Assembly: GCF_000718005.1 (NCBI RefSeq)
Contig: NZ_JODV01000010.1
Source of the DNA: Actinoalloteichus_B caeruleus
GTDB lineage: Bacteria > Actinomycetota > Actinomycetes > Mycobacteriales > Pseudonocardiaceae
Direction: 5' to 3' (one strand)
Length of the DNA: 64,000 nt
In this document: piece after piece, positions 8,444 through 17,566 of the stretch
Position numbering within the stretch: the stretch's first letter is position 1
How the letters are laid out: each line of letters starts with the position of its first letter
Program-made: the position numbers and the translations under genes
Notes under the pieces: generated by a model
What the model was told of the DNA's origin: nothing
What the model saw: the letters and a program-made list of their open reading frames with translations, nothing else
Databases searched by the model: none

Positions 8444-9447
8444 CCGGACCCACCGGCCCACCGCGTGTCCCGCTGATCACCGCCCCGACCCGCGTCCAGC
8501 GGATCACCGGTGTGGCCCGCCGTCCGATCCACCTCAAACGCGACGACGAGAACTCGCCGGTCTTCGGTGGCTGCAAGACCAGGGCGCTGGAGTTCGTCCT
8601 GGGGGCCGCGTTGGCCGAGGGAGCGACCGCGGTGCTCACCGCGGGCACCGCCGGCTCCAACCACGTCGCCGCGACGGCCCTGCACGCGGCCGGTCTCGGG
8701 CTTCCGGTCACCGCGTTGGTGCTGCCCCAGGAACCCGGCCCGCTGGTGTCCCGGAACCTGCGGCTGGCGCTGGGCGCCGGGGCACGACTGGAACCGGTGC
8801 CACCAGGGGTGTCGGTGCACCCGGACCGGCGGCGACACCGCGAGGCAGTCGAGGAACTCCGCGCGGGCGGCGCGCGGCCCTTCGTCATCCCCTTCGGGGG
8901 AGCGGCCCCGGTGGCCGGGAGAGCGCACGCCCTGGCCGGCCGGGAACTCGGCGAGCAGGCGCGCGCCCTGGCCCTGCCCGAACCGCTGCGGGTGTACCTG
9001 CCGGCCGCGTCCACCCTCACCGCGGCGGGGATCGCCGCCGGACTGGCGAGCACCGGCCTGTCGTTCCAGGTCACGGCCGTGGACGTGGTGGGGGACGCGT
9101 CGGTGACCGGACCGGGGTTGGTGGAGCGCGCCCGGGAGGCCGCCGCCGCCCTCGGCGTCGCCCGCGACCAGGTGCGACCCGAGCATCTCCGACACGTCGA
9201 CGGGTACTCCGACGCGCCCTACGGGGTGCCGGGCGCCCAGGCGGGGCGCGCCGCCGACCTGCTGCGGGAGGCGGCCGGGGTGGAGGTCGACGAGTGCTAC
9301 GGGGCGAAGGCGTTCGCCCGCCTCCTCGCCGAGGTCGACTCCGACGAACCGGGGACCCACCTGTTCTGGCACACCGGCAACACCCGGTCCGCCCTGGACG
9401 TGCCGTCGCGACCCCTGCCCCCCGAACTGGCCCACCACGACCGTTGA
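8440..9447 (+). CDS. nocJ: Fold-type II PLP enzyme, ACC deaminase/D-cysteine desulfhydrase family (NocJ-like epimerase)
   Basis: 335-residue PLP enzyme of the tryptophan-synthase-beta fold. PLP-lysine is Lys46 in FGGCKTRALEF, followed by the substrate-clamp motif AGTAGSNHVAAT. Homologues in primary metabolism are 1-aminocyclopropane-1-carboxylate deaminase and D-cysteine desulfhydrase. In nocardicin biosynthesis the homologous NocJ epimerises the homoseryl C-9' centre instead. The location next to MbtH, P450, SARP and Hpg genes makes the NocJ role most likely here. The TTG start at 8440 overlaps the mbtH stop and is preceded by GGGAGAG; the other in-frame starts lie inside mbtH. Family assignment is firm; the epimerase role is inference from context. 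Confidence 0.82.
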   Translation: MTGPTGPPRVPLITAPTRVQRITGVARRPIHLKRDDENSPVFGGCKTRALEFVLGAALAEGATAVLTAGTAGSNHVAATALHAAGLGLPVTALVLPQEPGPLVSRNLRLALGAGARLEPVPPGVSVHPDRRRHREAVEELRAGGARPFVIPFGGAAPVAGRAHALAGRELGEQARALALPEPLRVYLPAASTLTAAGIAAGLASTGLSFQVTAVDVVGDASVTGPGLVERAREAAAALGVARDQVRPEHLRHVDGYSDAPYGVPGAQAGRAADLLREAAGVEVDECYGAKAFARLLAEVDSDEPGTHLFWHTGNTRSALDVPSRPLPPELAHHDR

Positions 9448-9810
9448 CCCCCATCGGAGCCGCACGCGGGGGTCGCCGGCCACCGACCTCACCCTGGCGG
9501 CGCGGGCCGCCCGAACCCGACCCCGGGGCTGCCCACCCCCTCCCGGCGCGCCGAACGCGCCCGCCGAGAAACATCCCCCGCCCCGGCGCGGGCGGTCACC
9601 GGCACGGGCAGCACCGCCGGCACCGGGCCGCCGGCGGGGCGGGACCGCACCCGCCGTCCGCGCGGGTCCCCGGTCGCCGGAGGCCGGCGGCTGGCCGCCG
9701 CCCGGTCGCCGTCCACCACGGGCGGCGGCGCGCTGTGGCGCGGGAGCGCGGCCGGTAGCACGCGGCCGGCCCGGCGGCCAGGCCGGCCCGGCCGCGTCCT
9801 GACTGGGGGA

Positions 9811-10010
9811 GTGGGTCGGGCGCGCGGTGCCGAACCGGAACCCGCCGAGCCGCGCCTCGACCGGAACGCCGACCTGGTCCCCACGGTGGCCAGGCTGGCC
9901 GCGCGGGATGGGCTGGACGGGCCTCCCGGCGCGGTCCGGGTCGACCCGGACCGCGCGTTCGTGGCCGGGGCCTCCGGAAGTCCATCGCCGTGCCGAGGCC
10001 GGCCGCCGAA
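9811..10010 (+). pseudogene. Possible alpha/beta-hydrolase remnant (nocK position)
   Basis: The 888-bp gap between the PLP enzyme and the P450 (9448-10335) holds no convincing intact gene. One frame near 9840-9990 encodes a segment resembling the helix and nucleophile elbow of a feruloyl-esterase/LpqC-type hydrolase: an ADLVPTVARLAARDG-like stretch, then VDPDRAFVAGAS. The expected G-x-S-x-G is broken (GASGS) and the flanks degenerate. In the nocardicin cluster an esterase gene, nocK, follows nocJ. I read this as a decayed copy, with low certainty. Confidence 0.3.
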
Positions 10011-10335
10011 CATCCCGACCGGTTCCCGCTCGGTCGCCGGCCGGCCACCAGGGCGGCCGGCGGCGGCACGTCCCCTCACGGTCGCATCCCGGCGCTGTCG
10101 ATCCACGGTGGCCGGGGCGCGCCGAGGCCATGACCAGCCAACCGCGCGCGCCGGACACCGGGCGGGAACCCCGCCCCACGGGCCCCCACTGTTCGCGTCC
10201 CACCGCCGCGCGAGCGGGGCGGACGAGCTCCACCACAGGAGCCGCCCGCGACCCGACCCGTGCGGTCGGGGTGACCAGCCGTCGGGAACTCGGGTGAGGA
10301 CCGTTCCCGACGTGCTGGTCACCAGTCGGAGCTGA

Positions 10336-11532
10336 TCACCAGGTCACCGGGAGCCGCTGGGGCGATCGCAGCAGCGTCCCCTCCTTCCAGGGGACGTCCT
10401 CGGCGGAGGTGACCAGCCGCAGGTCCGGGAAGCGGGTCAACAACGACGACAGCGCGACCTGGAGCTCTCCCCGCGCCAGCTGAGCGCCGAGGCAGACGTG
10501 CACCCCGCCGCCGAAGGCCAGGTGCGGGTTGGTCTCCCTGGTCAGGTCGAGGACCTCGGGGTCGGAGAACACCCTGTCGTCCCGGTTGGCCGAGTTGGTG
10601 CTGGCCACCACCGCCTCGCCCGCGCGGACCAGGACCTCGCCCAGTTGGACGTCCTCGGTGGCGATGCGGGCGAACGCGCCACCGGATCCCAGCGGGATGT
10701 AGCGCAGGAGTTCCTCCACCGCCGAGGGAACCAGCTCCGGGCGTTCCCTGAGCATCGCCCACTGCTCGGGCCGCGACAGCAGCAGGTAGACGGAGCTGGC
10801 GAACTGGCTCGCGGTGGACTCGTGCCCGCCGACCAGCAGGGTGATGCCGGTCTGCCGCAACTCCTGCTCGGTGAGCCGGTCGTCCTCGTGGGCGGCGACC
10901 AGGACGCTCATCAGGTCGTCCCCGGGTTCCCGCCTGCGCTGCTCGGCCAGTTCGCCCAGGTACTCCTCCAGGCCGGCACGCGCCGCCCTGACCTCCTCCC
11001 GGGTGTAGGCGGTGGTGGACAGCACCATCGCCGAGAAGTCGCGGAACCGGTGGTGTTCCTCCGGGGGCACGCCGAGCATCTGGGAGATGACCGACACCGG
11101 CAGGGGGAGCGCCAGGCTCTCGACCAGGTCCGAGGGCGGACCGGTGCGCTCGATCTCGTCCAACAGGCCGTCCACGATCTCCTGGGTGCGGGGGCGGAAC
11201 TCGCGGACCCGCCGCGCGGTGAAGCCCCGCGCGATCAGTTTCCGCAACCTGCTGTGCTCGGGTGGGTCCATGCTCAGGATCGAGCCCGTGGGCGCCGCCT
11301 CCGGCGTCACCCGGGGGGTGTCCTCCCGCCCGGCCGCGCGGGCCCGGCTGAACCTCGGGTCGGAGAGCACGGTCCTGACGTCGGAGTAGCGGGTCACCAA
11401 CCAGCACTCGTCGCCGTAGGGCAACCGCACCCGCATCGCCGGCTGCTCCGCGCGCGACCGCGCGTAGCCGGGATGGATGTCCAGGCGCACCGGGTCACCG
11501 AAGGGGTAGGAATGGGTGTCAACTGTGGTCAC
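10336..11532 (-). CDS. nocL: Cytochrome P450 monooxygenase (NocL-like)
   Basis: Soluble class I bacterial P450 of about 398 residues. Haem motif FGGGVHVCLGAQLARGEL with Cys347 as thiolate ligand, I-helix GGHEST, and ExxR in AVEELLRYIPLGSGG. A ferredoxin and reductase must come from elsewhere in the genome. In a nocardicin-type pathway the P450 NocL oxidises the amine to the oxime; tailoring of the Hpg peptide is the general inference here. Two GTG codons are possible: GTG 11538 overlaps the GAGGAG ribosome site, while GTG 11532 is 5 nt beyond it and is chosen. It lies downstream of the SARP gene on the same strand after a 435-bp gap. Confidence 0.92.
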   Translation of the reverse strand: MTTVDTHSYPFGDPVRLDIHPGYARSRAEQPAMRVRLPYGDECWLVTRYSDVRTVLSDPRFSRARAAGREDTPRVTPEAAPTGSILSMDPPEHSRLRKLIARGFTARRVREFRPRTQEIVDGLLDEIERTGPPSDLVESLALPLPVSVISQMLGVPPEEHHRFRDFSAMVLSTTAYTREEVRAARAGLEEYLGELAEQRRREPGDDLMSVLVAAHEDDRLTEQELRQTGITLLVGGHESTASQFASSVYLLLSRPEQWAMLRERPELVPSAVEELLRYIPLGSGGAFARIATEDVQLGEVLVRAGEAVVASTNSANRDDRVFSDPEVLDLTRETNPHLAFGGGVHVCLGAQLARGELQVALSSLLTRFPDLRLVTSAEDVPWKEGTLLRSPQRLPVTW

Positions 11533-11538
11533 GAGCAC

Positions 11539-11973
11539 TCCTCGTCAGTTCGGGGAGGGAGCCGTCGGGCCCTCTCCGGGTGGTGGTCGGCGAACCGGCG
11601 GTCGGGGAGCCCCGCCGGGGTCCCTGATCACCGCTGGGGTGGTGGCCGGTCGGGACGCGGGGGCACGGCGGGGGTCGCGTTCCCGTTCCTCGGGGCGGAC
11701 GAGCCGGCGGCGCACGGCCCGCGAGCCGTCGGAGGCGGCCCCCGTGGGTGGCGGGCACCGGGCCCGGCCGCCGCCGCGCCGCTCGGGAGCCGGGAACCGC
11801 GAGGCCGAGGAGCCCGCCGGGCCGTACGCGACCCGGGACCGAGCCCCGCGTCCGGTGGCCCGTTGTGGGGGGTGCGAGCACCGCCCGCGCGGGGCGGGGC
11901 CGCAGGCCGGGATCGCGGATGCGCGCGCCAGAACCGAGTTCCTCGTGCTCATCGGACAGGGGACGGCCGCCCG
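11539..11973. other. Intergenic, no supportable gene
   Basis: 435 bp between the SARP stop and the P450. An open frame on the minus strand (11545-11952) begins with ATG, but its Arg/Pro/Ala-rich translation shows no domain and looks like a GC-rich shadow. The P450 promoter is expected here. Confidence 0.5.
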
Positions 11974-13650
11974 TCAGTGGCCCACGCCGTCGGCGAGCCA
12001 GCTCGCGGCTCCGCTCGGGGCGGGGGTCCTCGTCCGGGTGCCCCGCTCCATCGGGTCGCCGACGGAGTGCACGGGTCGTCCGACGCCGGGCAGCGGTGGG
12101 CGACCCGCACGGGGAACGGGAGCGGCCGAGCGCTGCCGGCAGTCCCGCGCGCACCCGCCGTCGCCGGCCGTCCACACGCCCCGGTGGCGCAGTTCGCGCA
12201 CCATCCTGGGCACGTCCCAGTGCGGCCGGCCCGCCAGGTGCGCCGCGGCGGCCAGCAGCGTCCCGGGAAGTCGCTCGCACAGTTCGACGAGCTGGGCGAC
12301 GGCGTCCGGGTCCCGGGACACCCGTCGCGGTCCCACGATGCCCCTGACCAGGTCGACGGCCTCGTGCCGTCGCAGCCCACCCAGCCAGAGCGGGACCGTC
12401 CCGCACCGGGCGACCAGTTCGCGCAGCGGGTCGCGGGAGGTCACCAGCACGTGGCAGGTGGCGCTGTTCGGCATCAGCGGCCACACCTGGGCGGCGTTCC
12501 GCGCGTCGTCGAGCACCAGCAGCATCCGCCGGTCGGCGACCAGGGTCCGGAACAGCGCGGGCCGCTCCTCCCGGCTCGGTACCCGCTCGGGGGGAACACC
12601 GAGCGAGTGGAGGAGGTGGGAGAGGGCCGTGTACGGGTCGGCCGGGGACCGGTGCGCGTCGTGGCCGCTCAGGTCGACGAAGAGCTGCCCGTCGGGGAAC
12701 AGTTCGGCGTTGCGGGCGCCCCACCACACGGCCAGCGCGGTCTTGCCCACCCCACCGGCGCCCACCAGCAACCCGAGCGGTGGCACCCCGTCCCGGCCAG
12801 CCCTGCTCCCCAGGCGGTCCAGCGCGGCCACGGCCTCGTCCCGTCCGACGAAGGCCCGTGTCGCGGCGGGAAGCTGCGCCGGCGGGCGGTCGACCGGGGG
12901 GCCGTCCTCGTCCCGCAGGATGCGTTCGTGCAGGCGTCGCAGCTCGACGCTGGGTTCCAGGCCCAGCTCCTCGACCGACCGCCGCCGCCACCGGACGAAG
13001 GTCTCCAGGGCCGCGACGCGGTGCCCCGACCGGTACTGCGCCATCATCAGCAGCCCGTGCAGGCGGTCCCGGAGCGGGTGCCGTTCGACCGCCTCGGCGA
13101 GTCCGGCGACGAGTGCCCCCTGCTCTCCCAGACCGAGTCGGAGTTCCGCCTGTTCCTCGTAGGCGGCGAGGATCCTCTCCTCCAGCTGCGCCGCGGCCTG
13201 TTCGGGCACGACCCCGCCGACGTTGGACAGCACGGGTCCGCGTCGCAGCGCCAACGCCTCGTCGTAGCGGCGCACCGCCTGGGCCGCGTCGCCCGCGCGC
13301 GCCCTGGCGTCGGCCACCAACTCCTCGAACACCAGGGTGTCGATGCGGTGTTCGCCCGGGTGCAGGACGTACCCCGGTGCGGCCGTCTCGATGAGGGTGC
13401 CGTGCACCCCGCACGAGCGGAACGTCTTCCGCAACGCGGACACGCAGATGGCGACCTGGGTGCGGCTGCTCGACGGTGGTCTCGCTCCCCACACCGTCTC
13501 CACCAGGCTGTCGACCGACACGACCCGGCCGGCGTTGAGCAGCAGCATCGTCAACACGATCCGCTGACGGGGACCCCCGATCCGGACCTGACCACCTGCC
13601 GCGTGCACCTCCAGGGGCCCCAGCATGCGGAAATCCAACGTCGTGGACAT
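11974..13650 (-). CDS. SARP-family transcriptional activator with NB-ARC-type ATPase domain
   Basis: 558-residue Streptomyces antibiotic regulatory protein. The N-terminal OmpR-like winged helix starts FRMLGPLEVHAAGGQ (residues 1-95) and is followed by the bacterial transcriptional activation domain (about 100-245). An STAND/NB-ARC NTPase follows, with Walker A GAGGVGKTALAVWW near 310 and Walker B RMLLVLDDARN. It ends soon after the NTPase, so it lacks the TPR tail of full AfsR-type regulators. ATG 13650 has GGAGG 5 nt upstream. It probably activates the peptide cluster; an 11-bp-period repeat matching SARP site geometry lies in the NRPS/hmaS promoter. The position is equivalent to NocR. Confidence 0.9.
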   Translation of the reverse strand: MSTTLDFRMLGPLEVHAAGGQVRIGGPRQRIVLTMLLLNAGRVVSVDSLVETVWGARPPSSSRTQVAICVSALRKTFRSCGVHGTLIETAAPGYVLHPGEHRIDTLVFEELVADARARAGDAAQAVRRYDEALALRRGPVLSNVGGVVPEQAAAQLEERILAAYEEQAELRLGLGEQGALVAGLAEAVERHPLRDRLHGLLMMAQYRSGHRVAALETFVRWRRRSVEELGLEPSVELRRLHERILRDEDGPPVDRPPAQLPAATRAFVGRDEAVAALDRLGSRAGRDGVPPLGLLVGAGGVGKTALAVWWGARNAELFPDGQLFVDLSGHDAHRSPADPYTALSHLLHSLGVPPERVPSREERPALFRTLVADRRMLLVLDDARNAAQVWPLMPNSATCHVLVTSRDPLRELVARCGTVPLWLGGLRRHEAVDLVRGIVGPRRVSRDPDAVAQLVELCERLPGTLLAAAAHLAGRPHWDVPRMVRELRHRGVWTAGDGGCARDCRQRSAAPVPRAGRPPLPGVGRPVHSVGDPMERGTRTRTPAPSGAASWLADGVGH

Positions 13651-13700
13651 CGAGCCTCCGAATCGCAGTACGACGGTGCCGTTCGGAACCGAGGCGGTCG

Positions 13701-14807
13701 TCAGGACGGGTCGGACCGGACGTGCGTGGCCAGCCGCCCGGCGTCGGCGAGGTCGGCGCACCCGGCGAGGAGCAGGGCCTGCTCCAGCTCCAGCCGCAGC
13801 AGGTCGAGCACGCGGGTCACGCCGCGCTGCCCGTCGGCGGCGAGTCCCCACAGGACCGGTCTGCCGAGGAGCGCACCCCGGGCGCCGAGCGCCAGCACCC
13901 GCACCACGTCCGACCCGCCGCGGATGCCGCTGTCGACCAGCACCTCCACCGCGTCCCCGACCGCCTCGACCACCCGGGGCAGTGCGACGGCGGTGGGGGG
14001 CGCCCCGTCGAACTGCCGTCCGCCGTGGTTGGACACCACCACGGCGGACGCGCCCAGGTCGGCGCAGCGCGCCGCGTCCCTGGGGTCCAGGACTCCCTTG
14101 ACCACGAGGGGAAGACGGCAGCGGCCGCGCAGCCACTCCAGGTCGCGCCATCCCAGGGTCGGGTCGAAGGCCAGCGCGGTGTGGTCCGCCACCGCCGAGG
14201 AACCCGCTCGGCCGACGTGCGCGTGGCTCGTAGGCCCGGTGTCCAGGTGCGCGGCCCGCACCGAGCTGGGCAGCGCGAAGCCGTTGCGCACGTCCCGCGC
14301 CCGACGCCCCATGACGGGGACGTCGACGGTGATGACCAGAGCCTGGCAGCCGGCGTCCTCCGCGCGGTCCAGCAGTTCCTCGACCAGGCCCCTGTCCCGC
14401 AGCCAGTACAGCTGGAACCAGAGCGCCGCGCCGGTCTCGGCCAGCTCCTCGACGGTTCGGCTGCTCAGGGTGCTGACCGTGAAGGGCACTCCTCGGGCGG
14501 CGGCCGCGCGGGCCGCCGCCAGTTCCCCCTCCGGGTGGAGCAGGCACTGGTAGGCCATCGGGGCCACCGCGACCGGCAACCTGGCCGCCGTCCCGACGAG
14601 CGACGCGCTGGTGTCGGTGGAGTCGATGCCCGTGAGGACCCTTGGGACGACGTGGGTGGCGTCGAGGGCGGCCCGGTTGGCCGCGAGCGTGCGTTCCATG
14701 CCGCTGCCGCCGGCGACGAAGTCGCGGACCTCCGGTGCCAGGAGCGCTTCCGCGGCTCGTTCCACGTCAGCGAGGTCGACGGCCTCCCGGGGGCGCGGCG
14801 CCGTCAC
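13701..14807 (-). CDS. hmo: 4-hydroxymandelate oxidase (Hmo)
   Basis: FMN-dependent alpha-hydroxy-acid oxidase of 368 residues that oxidises (S)-4-hydroxymandelate to 4-hydroxyphenylglyoxylate, the middle step of Hpg biosynthesis. TIM-barrel family motifs: VAPMAYQCLLHPEGE near the FMN site, ITVDVPVMGRRARD, and the catalytic-base motif SNHGGRQFDG with His261, then DSGIRGGSDVVRVLALGA binding the FMN phosphate. Lactate and glycolate oxidases share the fold, but hmaS and hpgT in the same cluster fix the likely role. It is transcribed toward the SARP gene with 50 nt between them, so both may be on one message. Equivalent to NocN. Confidence 0.9.
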   Translation of the reverse strand: MTAPRPREAVDLADVERAAEALLAPEVRDFVAGGSGMERTLAANRAALDATHVVPRVLTGIDSTDTSASLVGTAARLPVAVAPMAYQCLLHPEGELAAARAAAARGVPFTVSTLSSRTVEELAETGAALWFQLYWLRDRGLVEELLDRAEDAGCQALVITVDVPVMGRRARDVRNGFALPSSVRAAHLDTGPTSHAHVGRAGSSAVADHTALAFDPTLGWRDLEWLRGRCRLPLVVKGVLDPRDAARCADLGASAVVVSNHGGRQFDGAPPTAVALPRVVEAVGDAVEVLVDSGIRGGSDVVRVLALGARGALLGRPVLWGLAADGQRGVTRVLDLLRLELEQALLLAGCADLADAGRLATHVRSDPS

Positions 14808-16268
14808 GGGTGGGAACTTCTCGGCGGGACTCCTGGAACGGCGGCGGGAGCGCGAACCCCCCGGCGGCCGCCGGCCGCCGTCGGACGAGCGACCCGGTCG
14901 GGGTCGGGTTCACGACGGTCGGTCGCCAGTCCGTCGGACATGGGTGTCCTCACCATTCCCCCATCCGCCCCGAGAACGCGTGTGTGTTCAGGGCATGGTT
15001 TCTTCCCGCACCGATGTGGTTGGTCGGCGCGGCTGACTACGAACGAAGAGCTGGTGGTCGGCGCATTCGTGCGGCGATTCGGTGAAACCGTTGAAACGCT
15101 AACCAGGGCGGCAAAACCTGTCAAGGGTCGGAAGGCGCGGGTTTATTTCGCGCCGGCTGATCGGCCTGGGTCGTCCCGTTACTCGTTTTCGGGTCGGGTG
15201 AAGATCAGGGGGGCGTGTGACCGGAGTGGGTCGAGTGCGGCGAAACCGGTGGTGAAGCGCAATGCCGCCGGTGTTCCGACGTGGCCGGAAGGGGAGTTCG
15301 TGCCGGACGCCGTTCGTCGTCGACGAGCGAAGTCAGTCGGCGTGGAACGGGAATCGTGGGGCTGAACGTCGTAGTGTTCCCGGGTGTTTCCGGGGGTTCG
15401 ACTGGTTCCGATGTCCCAGTCGTCGTACGCCCGGTGGGCAGAGCGCCCTCGCGCGTGTGCGGTCGCTCCGCCGGACCGGAACGGCGTCTCGTCGCCACCG
15501 CCCCTCCTGGCGTCGCGCTGACCGCTGGTCAGTGGGCCATGCCGGTGCCGTACCCGGGTTGGGGCAGGTGGGGGGCCTGGAGTGCCGGTGGCGGGCACCG
15601 AGGGGCGTGGGTGCGGGGTGGTGGTCCGCCCGCGACGTCCGGTTCAGGTCCGTGTGTGGCACCGCCGGCGGACGAGGCGAACTCCGGGCCGGCTCCGACC
15701 GTTCGCTCAGGCCGGTCGGTCGGGGGAGCGGGCGGCGCGAGCCCGTCCCGCCGTTCACTCCCGTCCGGGCCGCACCGGTTGGCGGACCAGGGACGAGCAC
15801 CGAGGCGGAGTCCCCGTCCGCCAGGTGGCGCGGCGCCCTGTCATACCACGCCCGCCACGGAGCACCGCCGGTCGGTGAACGGGCGGAGCTCCCGGGTGAA
15901 CATTCACGGGCTGTTCTCCGCCGGGTGTAACGGCGACTTCCCTTTGTCCGATGCGCATTCCATTCCGCATTCGTACCGGGGCTCGGCGTCCGAAACGGCG
16001 GCTGCCGGAAAAGCGGTCCCGCCCGCCGGAGTCCTCGCCCCACCTGCTCCCACGGATACCCACCCCGAGGATGTCATCACGCACCCGATGCCGCGGTGTG
16101 CCGCACCCGGATCGACGGCGTCGCGCGCCCATTCGACTCCGCTGCCGGGAACGGGTGCGCGCCCACCGTCTCGTCGTCGCGGGCGACTCGTACCCGGAAC
16201 GCCGTGGAACGCGGGCCGGACCGCTCGCCGGGGTGCCGGGATGGGGTGGCGCCACGGCGGCGGCGTTC
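14808..16268. other. Long intergenic region at right edge of the peptide cluster
   Basis: About 1.46 kb with only shadow-like frames. 14980-15200 is noticeably less GC-rich than its surroundings and may hold the hmo promoter. I see no domain-bearing protein, RNA gene or repeat. It probably marks the boundary of the peptide cluster. Confidence 0.5.
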
Positions 16269-16862
16269 TCAGCACACCAGGGAGTTGACGATCGTCGAGC
16301 TCGCGACCGTCAGTTCCGCGCCGAGGGAAACCTTCATCATCGCGAGACCACCGAGCGTCGCGAGGTAGGCGACCGCGAGTTCGCGCGGCGGGCCGGGGCG
16401 GAACCCGCCTTCGCGCTGCCCCCGTTCGACGAGGTCGACGAGGGCGTCGAGCAGCGCGACGTGCTCCTCCATGAGCCTCCCCGTCGAGGGAGGGCGCACC
16501 GGCAACGCCACCGCGTGGTTCATCAGCGTGGAGAACTCGGCGAAGCCCTCCTCGCGGGCCACCGCCGACAGGAAGTCCTCGGTGAAGCGGGTGAGCACCC
16601 GCTCGGGCGGATCCTCCGCCCGCAGCCGCCGGGCCGCGTCGCGCAGTCCGTCGGTGGCCTGACGGACCAGCGCGTCGAAGAGCTCGTCCTTGGACGGGTA
16701 GTGCCGGTAGATCAGCCCCGTGCTGATGCCGGCCTCACGGGCGATGTCCCGCACGCTGGTGGCCGCGAACCCGTGCCGGGTGAACAGGGCGGTGGCGGCG
16801 GTGTGCACCCTGGCCAGGGTCGCGGACCGCATCGCCTCGTACTGGGCGCTGGGGCGGGGCAC
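16269..16862 (-). CDS. TetR/AcrR-family regulator
   Basis: 197-residue regulator. The N-terminal helix-turn-helix reads AATALFTRHGFAATSVRDIA then AGISTGLIYRHYPSKDELF, a textbook TetR DNA-binding domain (residues about 12-60); the rest is the helical ligand domain. GTG 16862 is chosen because GGAGGA precedes it by 4 nt, and an earlier ATG at 16898 would overlap the upstream GNAT gene's stop region. It is the second gene of a two-gene unit with the acetyltransferase. A perfect dyad at 17553-17566 upstream of that unit is the best candidate operator. Confidence 0.88.
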   Translation of the reverse strand: MPRPSAQYEAMRSATLARVHTAATALFTRHGFAATSVRDIAREAGISTGLIYRHYPSKDELFDALVRQATDGLRDAARRLRAEDPPERVLTRFTEDFLSAVAREEGFAEFSTLMNHAVALPVRPPSTGRLMEEHVALLDALVDLVERGQREGGFRPGPPRELAVAYLATLGGLAMMKVSLGAELTVASSTIVNSLVC

Positions 16863-16901
16863 GCTTCCTCCTTCCGGGTCGGGGGACCAGTGCGACACCC
16901 G

Positions 16902-17489
16902 TCACCGGCGTTCCCACTCCATCGACACGTAGTGGTTGATGCCGCTGAACCTCGTGTGCTTCACCGGTATCCGCCGGTACTCCACGAAGCCGAGCTTCCG
17001 GTACAGGCGCAGGGCCGCGACGTTGGTGTCGGCAATGTACTCGAGCACGTAGCGGCGGTGGCCGGACACCCGCATGAGGTGGGTCAACAGCGCGGTGGCC
17101 ACGCCCTTGCCCTGGTGCGCCGAGGCCGTCCCGACGTACTCGAGGGACGCCGTGTCCGCCGGCAGGTCGAGGGTCCTGCCGAACTCCCTGCTGAGCACGG
17201 CCGCGCCGATGGTGCCCTTCACCAACCCCAGCTGCCGGACGAACTGGCGCCTGTCCGGGCGGACGCTCTGCTGGCGGCCGTCGGTCAGCGCGGTGATGCC
17301 GGCGGGTTGGCCGTCCACGACGGCGAGGTGGAAGTGCTCCGGGGCCATCATCGGCTCGAACAACGCCGCCAGCCGCTTCGGGTCCTTCGAGAAGTACGTG
17401 AAGTCGGCGCCGAAGGCGTCCACGTAGACCTCCGTGACGGCGCGGCGGTGCTCAGCCCCGAAGTCGCGTGCGGGGATGACTCCGATCAT
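16902..17489 (-). CDS. GNAT-family N-acetyltransferase
   Basis: 195-residue GCN5-related acetyltransferase. The acetyl-CoA-binding motif A is visible in LEYVGTASAHQGKGVATALL (Q-x-x-G-x-G/A), followed by the beta-alpha unit YIADTNVAALRLYRKLGFVEY typical of the GNAT C-terminus. ATG 17489 follows GGAAGG at a 6-nt spacing. It is transcribed just upstream of, and probably with, the TetR gene 16269-16862. Acceptor unknown; small-molecule detoxification is a common role for TetR-linked GNATs, but nothing here identifies a drug. Confidence 0.85.
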   Translation of the reverse strand: MIGVIPARDFGAEHRRAVTEVYVDAFGADFTYFSKDPKRLAALFEPMMAPEHFHLAVVDGQPAGITALTDGRQQSVRPDRRQFVRQLGLVKGTIGAAVLSREFGRTLDLPADTASLEYVGTASAHQGKGVATALLTHLMRVSGHRRYVLEYIADTNVAALRLYRKLGFVEYRRIPVKHTRFSGINHYVSMEWERR

Positions 17490-17552
17490 CGGTGTCCTTC
17501 CGTGAAAGTGGGGCGACCGCTGTCGTCCCAGGTCATGGCGGCCATCATAGGG

Positions 17553-17566
17553 TGAACTTTTGTTCA
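17553..17566. promoter_or_regulatory. Palindromic operator upstream of GNAT-TetR
   Basis: Perfect inverted repeat TGAAC-TTTT-GTTCA. On the minus strand it lies just upstream of TATGAT, a good -10 candidate for the GNAT-TetR unit. Dyad and promoter are thus adjacent, as expected for autoregulation by the TetR protein. Binding is inferred. Confidence 0.5.

Noticed and set aside
11545..11952. Possible small protein between the SARP and P450 genes
   Set aside because: Starts with ATG but has shadow-like composition, no ribosome site and no domain.
10498..14553. Plus-strand open frame of 1351 codons over P450, SARP and hmo
   Set aside because: Low-complexity shadow of three well-supported minus-strand genes.
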